Origin: Delphinus delphis
Lineage: Eukaryota > Chordata > Mammalia > Artiodactyla > Delphinidae
DNA length: 64,000 bases
Reading direction: 5' to 3'
NCBI RefSeq assembly: GCF_949987515.2
Contig: NC_082698.1
Coordinates: 35,391,964-35,455,963, forward strand
Shown here: positions 37,261 to 49,690 of the stretch, in pieces
Layout: each line of letters opens with the position of its first letter
How positions within the stretch are numbered: the stretch's first letter is position 1
Translations under genes and position numbers: made by a program
Notes under the pieces: model-generated
What the model was told of the DNA's origin: nothing
Databases searched by the model: none
The model's input: only the letters and a program-made list of their open reading frames with translations

Positions 37261-39229
37261 GCGTCAAAGAAAGAACAACATGGAGGTATTTAGTATGTTT
37301 TGCGGGGGCTATTAATGGATCTTTTCAGAGTCCTTTGTGATTAATTTTAAGGTAATGAAAGCGTTATAGGATGTAGATGGTTATATCCCCTGAGGTGGTT
37401 GGCAACATAATTAGATAGTTTTGTGTGTGGTGTATTTTAAGACAGATAATGTATAAAATGCCATACTATTCCACATCATCTCTACAATAGGACTTGTCTT
37501 AGTGAGAATGTAATTAATCCCCATCTTTCTGTGTGTAATTTTGTTGTACGTGTCACGAACTAAATTTTCTAGAACTCTTGCTTGAAGTCACAAGATAAAA
37601 ATAATAATTATACAGTAACCTTTCTCCTCTGGGCAGACCTGGTTGGAAAAATCCATGGTGAAGAGCCAGAGCTTAATGGAAAATGAGAGGAGATAATAAG
37701 AGACAACTCAGGCAGAGGTGAGTTTGACAGGGCGCCACAGTATAGCAGGAACATCATGATTACTGAAGCAGATGACGAGGAGAGGGAAACAAACCATTCA
37801 AATAATGGGGTGAACAAAAAACTGAGTAAATTTTAGCATCAGATTAAAATCCAGGCTATTTCTGGTAGTATTATGGATGGACTAGTTATTCTGTAAAGCC
37901 TATCTAATGCAAAACCCTAGAATGCCAGATAAAATTAAAAGGAATATATGTCATTTAAATTGCTTGGCTGATCTGGCCAGAAAGTGAGAGGAATCCTTAT
38001 AAGCCTGAAATGGAGAGAAAGCAAGCAGTCAGAGGGGGAAAACCAGCATGGAAGCTGGTGGCCTCCCTGGGGAGAGCTGCTGATTTTTGGCAACCTAGAA
38101 CCTTGACTGCAAAGACTGCAATCTGTAGGCAAGAGATAAACCCTGGGTTTTTACAAAACGGGGAATGAGATTGAAGCTGCCACTCGAATTCAGGACCCTT
38201 GCAAGGATGCCCTGTGGGTGTGGGGACTTGCAGGGAGTTAGCAGGGAAATTTGCTTTTCTTAACCCTGGCACTGTATGGTGCAAAATCTCTCTTAAGGAT
38301 TTGTAACCAGAAGCAGGCACTGAGGAGGTTTAGGTTCAAGTTCATACTACTCCTGAGGTGTAAGGAAAACAAACAAAAAACCCCAAACTAGAATTTGGTA
38401 TAAAGGGATTATGGATTGACAACGCTGCCCGGCCTGGCAGAAATGGAGGCAAATGGTCCCTGGAGAAACACACGTTCATTATAGGCCTCAGAGAGTCCCT
38501 GCAGTTAAAGTCCCAGGAAGCCCAGGCTCACAATCACCACATCATAAAACTCCTCAGGAAACCAGGCACTGCTAGCAGCCACTACTCACAGCCCAGTTGG
38601 GTCTGTAGACTTTAGATGTAATTATAAAATACTGAACCTCAGATACCCATGTTTACTGTTTTTAAAGAAGTAAAAGATGGAATAGAAAGTATGAGCAAGG
38701 AACAAAAACGATCAAAAATGACCAGGTAGATTTGTGGGAAGAGGAAATAAAAGGCCCCAGGATGAGTGTCAGAAAATTGTCCGAGCCTCAGATGAGCTCT
38801 TGGGAGCCTCAAGAACGTGGAAAGGGGCAAGGGTTTGCCTTGTTTTGGAGGATCCTGGTTGAGTCTCCTTGGCCATTCCAGGGCACTGTCATAGCGTTGT
38901 CAGAGTGCCTTTCCTCTGGAAGGATCCAGGCATCTCATTCCTTGATATCTAGGAAAGGTAATGGGGCATGATTCTAGGGAGTTAATTACTTAGGAAGTCA
39001 GTAATTCTAAAGACTTTTGGAGAGGTCTGTATTGACCATATAGTACTCTTCTGATGTCTTCTGGATTTTCTGTGGAATATGAGCTCAGTTTTCTCATTGT
39101 TTCCATAGGAGAATGTCTTAAACTCTTCTTCTCTTTGAAAGATATATTTAAAAGCAAAACTCCAAAAAATTGTGGCTTATTGGTTTGGCTTAAATTCCTT
39201 ATTCTCACTATTCAGCTTTAAAATAAAGG
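37261..39229. other. No gene or repeat recognised
   Basis: Unassigned sequence. Short frames on both strands (for example 37997-38320 minus) lack recognisable domains. Confidence 0.4.
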
Positions 39230-39765
39230 AGACATAATAGAGACATGTCCGATATATACAGTGAAGAGAAAAAAGCAGGTTGTAGAATTTGTAGGGTATG
39301 ATCTCATTTATGTGAAAAGATTACATATCAACACGTCTGAATGCAGTATGTGCAGAGACTTTCTAGAAGAATACGCCGTTATAGCGATTTCTTCTGAGAG
39401 TAGTATTGGGAATCTAGGGTAGAAATGGGCAAGGAGACTTTCACTTTTTTTTTTTTTTTTTTTTTTTGCCGTACGCGGGCCTCTCACTATTGTGGCCTCT
39501 CCCATTGCGGAGCACAGGCTCCGGATGCGCAGGCTCAGCAGCCATGGCTCACGGGCCCAGCCGTTCCGCGGCACGCGGGATCTTCCCGGACTGGGGCACG
39601 AACCCATGTCCCCTGCATCGGCAGGCAGACTCTCAACCACTGCGCCACCAGGGAAGCCCCGAGACTTTCACTTTTGAATTCATACCTTTTCATATTATTC
39701 AAAATTTTTGCTATGGGTCTCATATTACTTTCTAATATAAAAACTGAAAAAGGTTTCAAAATTTC
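39230..39765 (+). mobile_element. Old L1 3' end, split by SINE
   Basis: Resembles the 3' end of an old L1 in plus orientation (phrases such as ggtatgatctcatttatgtg at about 39296 and ttcatattattcaaaattttt at about 39690). The SINE at 39449-39660 interrupts it. Confidence 0.6.
39449..39660 (-). mobile_element. Short CHR-type SINE with TSD
   Basis: Minus-strand copy. The duplication gagactttcactttt lies at 39434-39448 and 39661-39675. Confidence 0.96.
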
Positions 39766-41117
39766 AATCATATATGTAAATATTTATTCCCTGTAAGGGA
39801 GTTTTGATTGTCCTTGTTTTCTTCTTCAAGAGTACCAGTGGTACTCTTAGGCGAGAGGGAGAAACTTAAGACATACGGAATCCTACAATGTTCTAGGCAC
39901 TGGGCTATGTCTGTCTCTTGCTGGGACAAACAACTACAGCACCACCTAAAAAACTAAAAAAAAATCAGATAACTTCCCATAATTCCATTGGATTTTACTT
40001 CTTAGATTTACAAATGTAGGGAGCTTGATTTTGTCAGTCTTAGTGATGATTGACCTTCACACTGGACATGAGTCTGTTCCATTTCCCTGTGGCATTGTGC
40101 CTCTCACTATTCCTTCGTACCCCCTGAGCTGCTCTGTGTTTATTCACTTAACCCTTTATTGCACATTGATGAATCCCCTACTATGTGCCCCTTCTATACC
40201 ATGTACTGAATTCCATACTTGAATTTTTAAAAGACAAGTAAAATCCCTTTGGAAGCATGCAATTTTGTGAGTAAGACAAATAATAACATGCTGTGACAAG
40301 TACAATGATATCAGCACAGTTCTCACTTAGCCTGGGTACCGGGCTGGAGGGTGAGGAATAAGTGATGGGAACGGAAGTTAACCAAGGTCCACTCTGAGGA
40401 CCTAGAATGTGGAGGTGGAAGAGAACATGGACTGTGTGGCAGGGATTAGCCTTGCTCGCCAGTGTTTCCATTGTCCTCCTTTTGGACACGTGGCGGATTG
40501 ACTTCCTGTCCCACTTGGTTAGTTAAGGCTACATAATATGCCATAGCCAGTGGAATGTGGGTGGAAGTGACAAGCATTCCTTCTGGGTGGGAGCGCTCAT
40601 CTGTGGGTGTGGGGCTCCAGAGCACACTTCCCCTGCCACGGGGATGGTGGAAGCATGCCTTGACACAGAGATGCACCGCTTAGCCACCACTAAGGTGGAG
40701 AGCTGGACTACCGTGTTGCCTGGACTCACAGAAGATGTGACATGAGTGAAAAATAAACAACTGTTGTGATCTTAGAGTTGCTTTTGCTCAGAACATAACG
40801 CAGCTTCTTTCAACCAACACAGTATGTGAGAAACAAAAAGCAGGTGTAGGGCAGGAGTAGGCCGCGGTGAGGTTGGAGCAGAAGGCAGGGGTCAGATCAC
40901 AGCGGGCCTTGGCTGTCGCTTGCTATTTCCTAGCTGGGATGTAACACTGGCCGCTTTCCAAAGTCACATCCGATTTTACTTCTTAGCAGACTCAGAAACG
41001 TAGAGAGTTTCGTTTTGTCATTTCTGATGATGTTAGTCCCTCTTCCCCTGTCATTTGTAACCCTCTTCTGTTACAGCATTCTCTGCTCCAAAGGGGAAGA
41101 AAGAGGAAGAGAGCTTG
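39766..41117. other. Unassigned; ancient repeat at 40440-40810
   Basis: About 40440-40810 resembles an old LTR-type repeat (cagtggaatgtgggtggaagtg at about 40549, and aataaacaactgttgtgat near its end). I cannot name it. A fragment like the family at 590-1455 lies near 40840-40930. No host gene seen. Confidence 0.4.
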
Positions 41118-41127
41118 CTGGAATTCT

Positions 41128-41471
41128 GGGTTTTTAAATTATTATTATTATTATTATTATTTACCTTTTGGCTGTTTTGGTTCTTCGTTGCTGCGCGCGG
41201 GCTTCTCATTGCAGTGGCTTCTCTTGTTGCGGGGAACAGGCTCTAGGCACGCAATCTTCAGTAGTTGAAGTACGCGGGCTCAGTAGTTGCAGCATGCAGG
41301 CCCTAGAGCATGCAGGTTTAGTAGTTGTGGCTCGTGGGCTCTAGAGCACAGGCTCAATAGTTGCGGTGCATGGGCTTAGTTGCGCCACAGGAACTTCCCA
41401 GACCAGGGGTCGAACCCGTGTCCCCTGCATTGGCAGGTGGATTCTTAACCACTGCACCTCCAGGGAAGTCC
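41128..41471 (-). mobile_element. Long CHR-type SINE with TSD
   Basis: Long form, complement, starting with an ATT-repeat tail (about 41137-41161). The duplication ctggaattct lies at 41118-41127 and 41472-41481. The body is more diverged than the short copies, which suggests an older subfamily. Confidence 0.93.
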
Positions 41472-42727
41472 CTGGAATTCTTCTTATGAATCTTCGGGGG
41501 CACACACATTTCCCCAGGGACCATGCTTGGGGGCTGTGCAAGACAACAGCGCCATCAAGTGGCCTGTGTGAAATCCTCCCTCCCACGGGCGCTTCACCAG
41601 TGTTCCCAGCCAGGATCCGGGTGGCAGCTCTCCCACTTCCAAGTAGAAATTTAGGGGTGCCTGATCTCTCTGACAGGTGGGACAACACCAGCTGCGGGTC
41701 ACCCAGGAGCAAGGCAAAGGTCAGGTTGCCTGGGGCTGGAGGGAGAGTGTGCTGAAGTCTGGAGGGATATTGCAGTCAAAGCTGAAAAATCAGGTTCAGA
41801 GTTGAGCCATATTTGGACGGTGGAAGAAACAGGAAAGCCGTGTGTGAGAGGCGGTGGGTGCGGGCAAGTGGGAAGTGGCCTGGATTAATTATAGAGGTAG
41901 AAGGCGAATATCTAGCGTATGTTTCTGTGGGGGGCCCCAGTTCGTTTAAAGGGGTCATGTTTGAGCATCCGGAGCCGTGAGGCTTGTCTTTCGTTTTAAT
42001 ATTACAGTCTCTGCTTTTAGGAGAGTCAGGAGCCTCAGCATGTCCAGTGGTCTCGCCTGCTGGCTGGCACAGCTGGCGTAGAAAGAGTCATGCCATTGTC
42101 CACATCCTTTGGGATCCATGGTTCAGCTAGTTAGAATCAACTTCAGGGGAATCAGAGGAGGAAAGAACAAGTAGGAATTGTACACTTGGGAGTGTCTGTC
42201 CATGGAGGACTTTCCAACATCAAGTGAGGAGGAATTGATGAAGAGGCATGTGTGGATGTGAGGTGGCATTGTTACTTGTCGATACAAATTGTGTCCTCTC
42301 ATTACGGATCCTATTTGCTTCTCACTTCCTGTTCAGCTGCCACAAAACATAGGGGATCCAGGAGCCAACTCCCTGTTTCCCACAGTGGGAATTCCTTGTG
42401 TGCAACTGCCGGTTGTCTTTTCCAATACATTCTACCAGTTTTCTTTATTAACAAGACGCTGGTTGGTTTGGTTGGCAATGCTTCCACTTGGACTACTAGC
42501 CTCCCGGCTTCTCTTGGCACTAGAGCGGTCATTTTACACAGTCCTGGCCAAGGAGACTGAGATGGAGGTTCTTGGGGGCCGCTCCTGGAGAAGGGCTTAC
42601 AGCTGGACAGTCTTGGTTGGCTTAATCTTTTGCCTTTTGGCCTTTCTCCTGTCTTTTTGCCTGGAATGTGGAAGTTATGCCTCTCTTTGTAGGAGCTATC
42701 TTAAGGTCACAAAATAAGTCTGTTAAG

Positions 42728-42770
42728 AATGGGAATTTAGAAGGATAGGGAATGGGAATTTAGAAGGATA
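42728..42770 (+). repeat. 23-bp tandem duplication
   Basis: The unit aatgggaatttagaaggata occurs at 42728-42747 and again at 42751-42770. Confidence 0.9.
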
Positions 42771-43198
42771 AGTCCCTGATGGCATTGCTAACTGGTACAC
42801 TCTCACTTACTCTATAAAATAATAGTTATTCTCATTTGCCATGCTGTAGGGAATTCTGGCCAGACCTCAGCTAAACTAAGACCTTAAATAATTGGATTTT
42901 CTTTATATCTCTATACAAGAATGGCTGTTATTCAGAATAATAACACTGAAGCTGCACAACTTCTAGAATCATCAAATACAATTATGTTATAGTAAGTAGA
43001 CTATACTTATTTAAGTGGAAGTCTGCCTAATATATTTTAGAAAGATTTTTCACAATTAGGAACAGACATTAACTTTAGAATTCAATTAACAAAACCATCT
43101 TATTCCCTAAGTATTCTGGTTAATCAGCATTTTTATACCTGATAATTTTATTTTACTCTGCTTAAATGCTGCTTTTAAAATTAAAAAACGATGTTATG

Positions 43199-43236
43199 TT
43201 CTTTCAGCCTATGAGAAGTTCTTTCAACCTATGAGG
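43199..43236 (+). repeat. 19-bp imperfect tandem duplication
   Basis: Two copies of a ttctttcarcctatgag unit, one mismatch apart in the core, lie side by side in AT-rich unassigned sequence. Confidence 0.8.
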
Positions 43237-44079
43237 TGTGAAGTTTATGAAATTACTTACATGACTAAATTAAATTTAGGTCATGAACTTGAAAGAAAAA
43301 ATAATTCAGCTTCACATCTTTTTGAAGGTTAATAAAATTTATCCAGTTAATTGCAGGATATAAAGATTGCCAGTATTCTACTTTTTTCAAGTAAATATCC
43401 TGAACTAGAGCTAGCCAGCCTACAACTATATGAGTGTGTTTTTTAATTAAAGTATTTGAAACTAAAAAGTTAATCTAAAGAGATAATAGAATGAGACAAG
43501 TTCCACCCAACAGATCTCAGTGATACTGGATATTAAAGTTAGCCAGACCTTTTAAAATTAAAATATTTACGAAGTTAAGTCCTCAAATATTAAAGGTATG
43601 ATATAGCATAAGGGACACATTAGAAGGAATACAGAATGAGTAGAAACTATTGTCCCAAACTTCCAGGTCCAGTATGGTAAGCAGTAACTACATGTGGTTA
43701 GTGAGAATTGTGATGTGCTGTACGTGTAAAATATACATTAGATTTCAAAGGCTTTTTTTACACGGAAAAGGCTGTACAATATCTCATTAAAATTTTTATA
43801 TTGGTTATATGTGGAAATTATATTTAGGAAATATGGGTTAAATAAAATATTAAATTCAAGCTCACCTATTTCTTTTTACTTCTTTTTTTTACTAGAAACT
43901 TTAAATCTGTGGCTCTCATTATATATTTCTCTTGGCCAGTGCCTGTCTACAATAAGGAATTGAAACAGACTCTCAGAGACATAGGAGAAAGCTTGTGAAT
44001 AGACAGCATTGTTCTTATAAATGAGGAAAAAATGACATTAAAAAGCTGTCAGAAATTCTTGAAAGAAGTCTGCTTACTA

Positions 44080-44645
44080 GAATTTTGTGTCCACGGAGTC
44101 TCTCCTGCATAGAGCAGCCCGAGTGAATGTCGCAAAATGTAAGTCAGGCCCCATCTCCCCTGCTCAGCCCTCCAAGGGCTTCTCGTCTCATTGAGAATAA
44201 AACCGAAGGCCTCATAAGGGCCTGCCAGGCCCCACAAGGTCTGGCTCCTGGCCAGATGTGTCACTCACATCTCCCTTTTTTGCTCACCCGATGATGCTGG
44301 CCACTCTGGCCCCTCAGCTGGCTTTTGGACATGGCCGTGTGCTGCTCTCAGGGCCTCTGCATATAGGATTCACTTTCTCTGGATCCTCCTCCTGTGACTC
44401 ACTCTCACCTGTCTCAGGACTCTGCTCAGATAGGCCTGCCCTCACCTCACCACCTGTCCTCGCCCACTGCACTGTCCTCGCTCTCAATCCCTTTTTAATT
44501 CATCTACCTGGCACCTAACACTGCCTGGAAAAGCCACATCCGATTGTTTCCTTGCCTTTAGCACCACCGTATCTCCATTGCCTAGAACAGTAGTGGGAAG
44601 CAGGTAGGTTCTCAATAAATACTTGTCAGGCAAATGAATGAATGA
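44080..44645 (+). repeat. L2 LINE 3' end
   Basis: Long, well-preserved L2 3' portion: ccaagggcttctcgtctcatt at about 44172, caaggtctggctcctggcc at about 44236, and the cctagaacagtagtggg...ctcaataaatacttgt end at 44581-44625, followed by GAATGAATGAA. The 86-residue frame at 44258-44518 is inside it. Confidence 0.85.
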
Positions 44646-44819
44646 AAACACTTTAAGAGAAGCAACCAAAAAAGACGGAAAAAAAGTTTGGAAGGAAATA
44701 CACCACAGTGTTAATCAGATCTGTTTCTGGGGTGATGAGAGTATGATTGATTTTAACTCTTTTCTGCTACCTCCCCAAGTATGTCCCCTCTTCTTCCTTG
44801 TTAAAAGAACCTTATTTTG

Positions 44820-45027
44820 GGGCTTCCCTGGTGGCGCAGTGGTTGGGGGTACACCTGCCGACGCGAGGGGCGCGGGTTCATGCCCCGGTCCGGGGTGATC
44901 CCGCGTGCCGCGGAGCGGCTGGGCCCGTGGGCCATGGCCCCTGGGCCTGCGCGTCTGGAGCCTGTGCTCCGCGACGGGAGGGGCCGTGGTGGTGGGAGGC
45001 CCACGTACTGCAAAAAAAAAAAAAAAA
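44820..45027 (+). mobile_element. G-rich variant of short CHR-type SINE
   Basis: Complete copy with the duplication aaaagaaccttattttg at 44803-44819 and 45028-45044. Compared with the other short copies here it carries many A-to-G differences, for example gtggtggtgggagg where the others read acaacagtgagagg. Confidence 0.95.
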
Positions 45028-45044
45028 AAAAGAACCTTATTTTG

Positions 45045-46794
45045 TTCAGGTGCCCCCTCTTCTACACGTGGTCATGTTTCACTCAACCACTCATGGTTGT
45101 CTCGTGTTTCTATCTGTGATTGGTTTAGGGATAAATATGTGATGTCATTCACAGCTGGAGAGCTTTGAGCAGAAGGCTGTGGAGAAGGCCATCTGGGAGG
45201 GTTTTATTGCTTAAAAAGAGATGCTCATGAAGAAACGGTATATCAGAGTCCCACTGGGTTTGGTTTGTGTGTGATGCTTGCAATGGCGGTTGCCATAACC
45301 TGTCCATGGAGCTGCCGGTCCCAACACTGAGGATGTCAGAGCGAAAAGATGGAAGGAAACCCAGTCCTGCATGATGTTCTTGGGCTGGCAAATTAAGTAC
45401 CTCAGAGCCAGCCAACTTTGTGACTTCATGTTTGGGGAGATAATAAATCATTCTCAGTGTTTAAGCCATTTTGAGCTGGTTTTTCTGAAAAAAAATTTTT
45501 TTCCTAGCCAAATGTATCTAACTGATCCTCTGTTATAACAAAATTCGAGTGAAGCAGCCTCCAAATTATAAACCTGTCAGACAAAAGTTCAGAAGTCATA
45601 ATGAGAAATACGCTTGTAGAATCTCCCTAAGGAATAGGCTACAGTAGGGACACAGTTAGCACAAAATGAGCGCTCAGTACTTGAGAGAAGAACAACTCCA
45701 ACAAAGAAGAAACACCTTGAATTACCAATATAATTATATAAGCTTGAATCATAAATCTAACGCACAAATGTGAGAAAATGATTCTGCTTTTCACATCATC
45801 TATGCTGGTTCAGGCACATTTGGAGTCCTGAGTTCAAGTTTGTAGTCATGCTGTAAGATCACTGACAAATTCTACTGAAAAGAAGGATGATTTGTTTTCA
45901 GTAGAACTACTATTTTTGTCTGGGAAACTATCCCTACCCCTATTCTTACTCCATGTGTTTTGGTGAAGTGGATGCCCCAGTCTGGGGTGTTGGGTCCTGG
46001 CCTGCATTTGTTCAGGGATGGCTGTGTGAACTGATCAGAGCCAACAAAACACAGTAAGACATTTTCTGGCTGTGCCGGGGGAAAGCATACACTTTTGAAT
46101 CAGATTGAACCTTGCAAAATATAACTCTGGAGCTGCTGGACACCATATTGCCATTCGCTGAGCTTGAGAATTAAGCCACGTTGATGGGAATAGAGATGAG
46201 AATTGGAGAGAACCCAGATTCTGGTGACATCATTTTGGGCCCCTGGATTGAGACGTGCCTGAAGTGTAACCTGAACTTTTTTTATCTGTGAACGCTTACA
46301 CTTGCCTTCTTGCTTAATCTTGTCTGAGCGTGGAGTTCTGTCATTTCCAATGGAAAGGACCTAACTGAACAAAAGATGTGAAAAGATCACAAATGGATGT
46401 CATTTGAATAGTTGTCATATGGAAAAGATGAAGAATTAGTCTCAGTTGCTCTAAAAGAATAACACCCATGGAAGGGAATCCATCAAAAGGTACAGTTGTC
46501 CTGGACTTAGCGTAGAACTTTTGAAACATTTGTGACCATCCAACAGTGTAGCTGTTTGCTTCAAGCAGCTGTGACTTCTCTGTCAGTGTATGAATTTAAC
46601 TAAAAGCTAGTCATGCTCTAAGTGGGAATTTCCATATTGAGTTAGAGTCAGGGCTTCTAAGCTCTTTCCAGCTAGATATTCAATGATTCTCCAGTATAAA
46701 TGGGAAACAGGGATTATACTAGACCAGTTATATGGATGCGTTTTGTAACTGATTCAGTAGAGAAGTGTGTATTGATCAAGGGGAGGCTCTGGAG
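45045..46794. other. No gene recognised
   Basis: Unassigned sequence. About 45970-46340 has the feel of an old LTR-type repeat but I cannot name it. A perfect 12-bp inverted repeat is at 45870-45906. Confidence 0.4.
45870..45906. repeat. Perfect 12-bp inverted repeat, 13-nt loop
   Basis: Arms ttctactgaaaa (45870-45881) and ttttcagtagaa (45895-45906). Confidence 0.85.
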
Positions 46795-46995
46795 AAAAAC
46801 CCATGTTTGAAACCCAGTTTTGAGCTTTATTAACTATGTGACATTGGGAGAGTAAGTTAACCTCTCTGAGCCTCAAATTCCCCATTTGTAAAATGGGGAT
46901 AATACCTACCATTTAGGGTTGTAGGGACTGAATCCAATGCTGTGTATAAGCATTTATCACAGAGCCTGGCATGCTGTATGCTCAGTAGATATCAG
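46795..46995 (+). repeat. MIR SINE
   Basis: Well-preserved MIR in plus orientation: gagcctcaaattccccatttg at about 46868, taaaatggggataatacctacc at about 46889 and a cacagagcctggcatgctg end at about 46958. Confidence 0.88.
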
Positions 46996-49334
46996 CCGGT
47001 GTTATTCAAATGCTATGAAAACATGAGGCAGAATTATTTTTGCTCTTCTTGTTCTTTTAGCATAATCATTCTGGGGATAAAAGGAAAAAATAAGCCATAT
47101 TTCATTAAACTTACACAATGGAGGGTGGGTTTATGGGTAGACAAATGTATAAAAACACAATTTTTTCCCCATACATGTAGAAAGTAAGTTTATCAGCTAT
47201 GATTTTTAATTCTGGAAGGTTTTTACTTTAGTGTAAAGACGCATGTCGTGAAACAGGACTAAGGGAAAGAAGAGAATAGAAATAACCTCTGCACTAAAGT
47301 TGTAGGGGTTTTTTTTTTGTTTTTTTGGTCATTGAATTTTTAATTCTGTTTCTTTTTCAATAAACTCGTCCCATCTGATGACTTTCCTAGAAAGGGTGAG
47401 TATTACCTGGACAAAGCACTTACATAGGCCAACATGAAAATTACAAAAGGAAAAAGGATAAAGAGATTGCAACATTTGATTGAAAAATATTAATAAAAGT
47501 CTTATTCCTTTTAAGTAGTTCCCCTCTCTCCTTGGGGGATAAATGTCCCTTTCATATGCCAGATAACCTTTAAATTAAAGTTGTAGTGGGTTTTTAGTGA
47601 TCAGTGTGCCAAAGGAGGAAGGAAGAGGAGGGGAACGTCTCTCTCTTACTGATGTACGTCGTGTATCCTAGGAGAGGAAGACGGCTAAGCTATTAGACTC
47701 TGCGATGGCTCATATAGACTACTAATACTGAATATTATTTCAAACTGATAAGTAATGCCATTTTGTGGGGAAATAATTTTTAAAAATGCAAGAATAAAGG
47801 ATTAAAATGAAAGACAAGAATAAGTAACCAAATACCTGATGCCTATTTGCTGTTTTAAAGTATTATGTAGATAAGAATAAAATTGTGCTGCTATGATGTG
47901 GAGGTTTTGTTTTTAAGAATTTGTCTTAATATCCTCTGAACTTAGGAGGTTATTGAATTATTTGATGGTAATTTTGTCATCAGTTTTCAATTGAGATGCC
48001 TTCCCAAATATTATTTTTAAAGATATACTGATTTATGGCTCTTCCCAAGAGGTTTTTCTTAATTCTTTCTTGTATGTTTTAATTTACTTTGAAAATTATT
48101 GGTCTTTCTATATGATATTTTCTTCTTTTCGTTTCTTTCCTCTTTTAATTTCTTTCTCATCTCACGGTCCACAAAAGGGATTTGCAATTTTACTCATTTT
48201 GTTCAAAGCACTGACTCTTGGCATTTGGTGTTTCGCCAACTGGTTCTGATGTTCCTGTTGTATTTTTGCTTTGGTTTTTAGAACCTAATTTTTAAAATTC
48301 CTTTTGTAGGTTGGAATATATTATATCATTGATTTTCTAATTGCAAAACATCTTTTGTTCATTGTTCTCATAATTATTTAAAGTATGTATTTGGTTATAG
48401 TTAGTCACGAGGTATAAAGCTGAGTATGTTTAAAACTTTAAATGAGAAAATGCATTTTGGTAAGTACAGGCTGATCTATATTCTACTCTATTTCAGTGGA
48501 AATATGTGAACATTTGTGATGGGCCTAGGTCAGATAAGCAATTGAGTTCAGAAAGAAAATATGTTGGAATTATGTATTCATATGCATACGTAATATGCTT
48601 TTGAAGATGAAATATACTTGCTAGTTGATTGCTTTGGGGGAAGATTCATGGAAATGGGCAAATTAATTATCAACAATAATGAATAGAAAAGAGTATAGAG
48701 TAAATTTCATTTGTAACTTTCCATACAATTCATTTAAGGGGAAATGGTGTTTTCAAAATATTAAATAGAGAGACATGTGTCTTTCCCAAAGCTATATATG
48801 CCATATTTTTCTATGCTTTTTAATAACTTGAATATCGATGAATTTAGACTGCTATGCATGATATTCTTAACGCAGGAGTAAAATGATGTTCAGATTCAAA
48901 TGGTGCAGCAACTTGGGGTACGTTAAGGAAACTTGCCTTCTTGTTTCTTCTGCAAGGATGGCTCAAGGACACACACCTTCAGCCGTTGCAGGATTTTTGT
49001 GAACTGGGCCCTGGGCTCCAGATAATGGGAGTGTTCTTGGCTAATGGGAAGAAACATCAATTCTGTGCTGTGTGTCAGTGGGACCTTGAGTGGCTGAACA
49101 CCAGCCTTTGCCAACCACATCCTTCCTTTTCTTCAAAGGCCAACTGAAGGACAGGTGGCCCCTAAGTTTTAGGGTTCATATCACCAAGATGTTGGAATCG
49201 TTTCATCCTTTATATGTCTGGGTGTTTGCATCTGAAGTGTGGATGTCCTTGATTGGTGGGTGGCGTAGGTAAAAATGTTGTTGATACCAGTTGAATTTAT
49301 TTATCCTATTATTTCTGGATTACTGGATAAATAA
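46996..49334. other. AT-rich, no gene recognised
   Basis: Unassigned. T-rich text at about 48060-48300 weakly resembles the complement of old L1 ORF2. Short frames near 48920-49270 have no recognisable domain. Confidence 0.35.
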
Positions 49335-49690
49335 ACAATGACTAAGCCCTGCAATGGAATGCTATGCAGCTCTGAAAAAGCATGAGGGAGCTCTCAATGC
49401 ACTAGTGTAAAAGTATCTCCAGGATGTATTGTTAGGTGAAAAATGCAAAATAGTTGTCCAGTATGCTGTCTCACGTGTAAGAAAGTGGACGTGAACACGT
49501 ATTTCTATTTGCTTGCCTTTGTACAAAGAAAAGCTGGAGGAGTGCGCAGGATTCTAATAAAAGTGATACATATACGAGGGTGGAAATAGGATTTGAAGTA
49601 AGACTTCTCACTATACACCTAATTATATGTAAAATTTTGAAGTATGTGAAGATGTTACTTATCCAATGAAATAAGTTAACATTAAAAAAT
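49335..49690 (+). mobile_element. Old L1 3' end
   Basis: Plus-strand old L1 text: ctgaaaaagcatgagggagctc at about 49371, tctccaggatgtattgttagg at about 49416. Confidence 0.6.

Larger units (their letters stand above)
41482..44079. other. Unassigned; ancient repeat at about 42480-42720
   Basis: About 42480-42720 contains text of an old interspersed repeat (cctggccaaggagactgagatgg, then tgcctggaatgtggaagttatg). The 142-residue frame at 42289-42717, with two hydrophobic stretches, runs through it. The rest is AT-rich and unassigned. Confidence 0.4.

Noticed and set aside
42289..42717. 142-residue frame with two hydrophobic segments as a membrane protein gene
   Set aside because: The second half runs through text typical of an old interspersed repeat, there is no recognisable domain, and T/C-rich repeats readily give hydrophobic frames.
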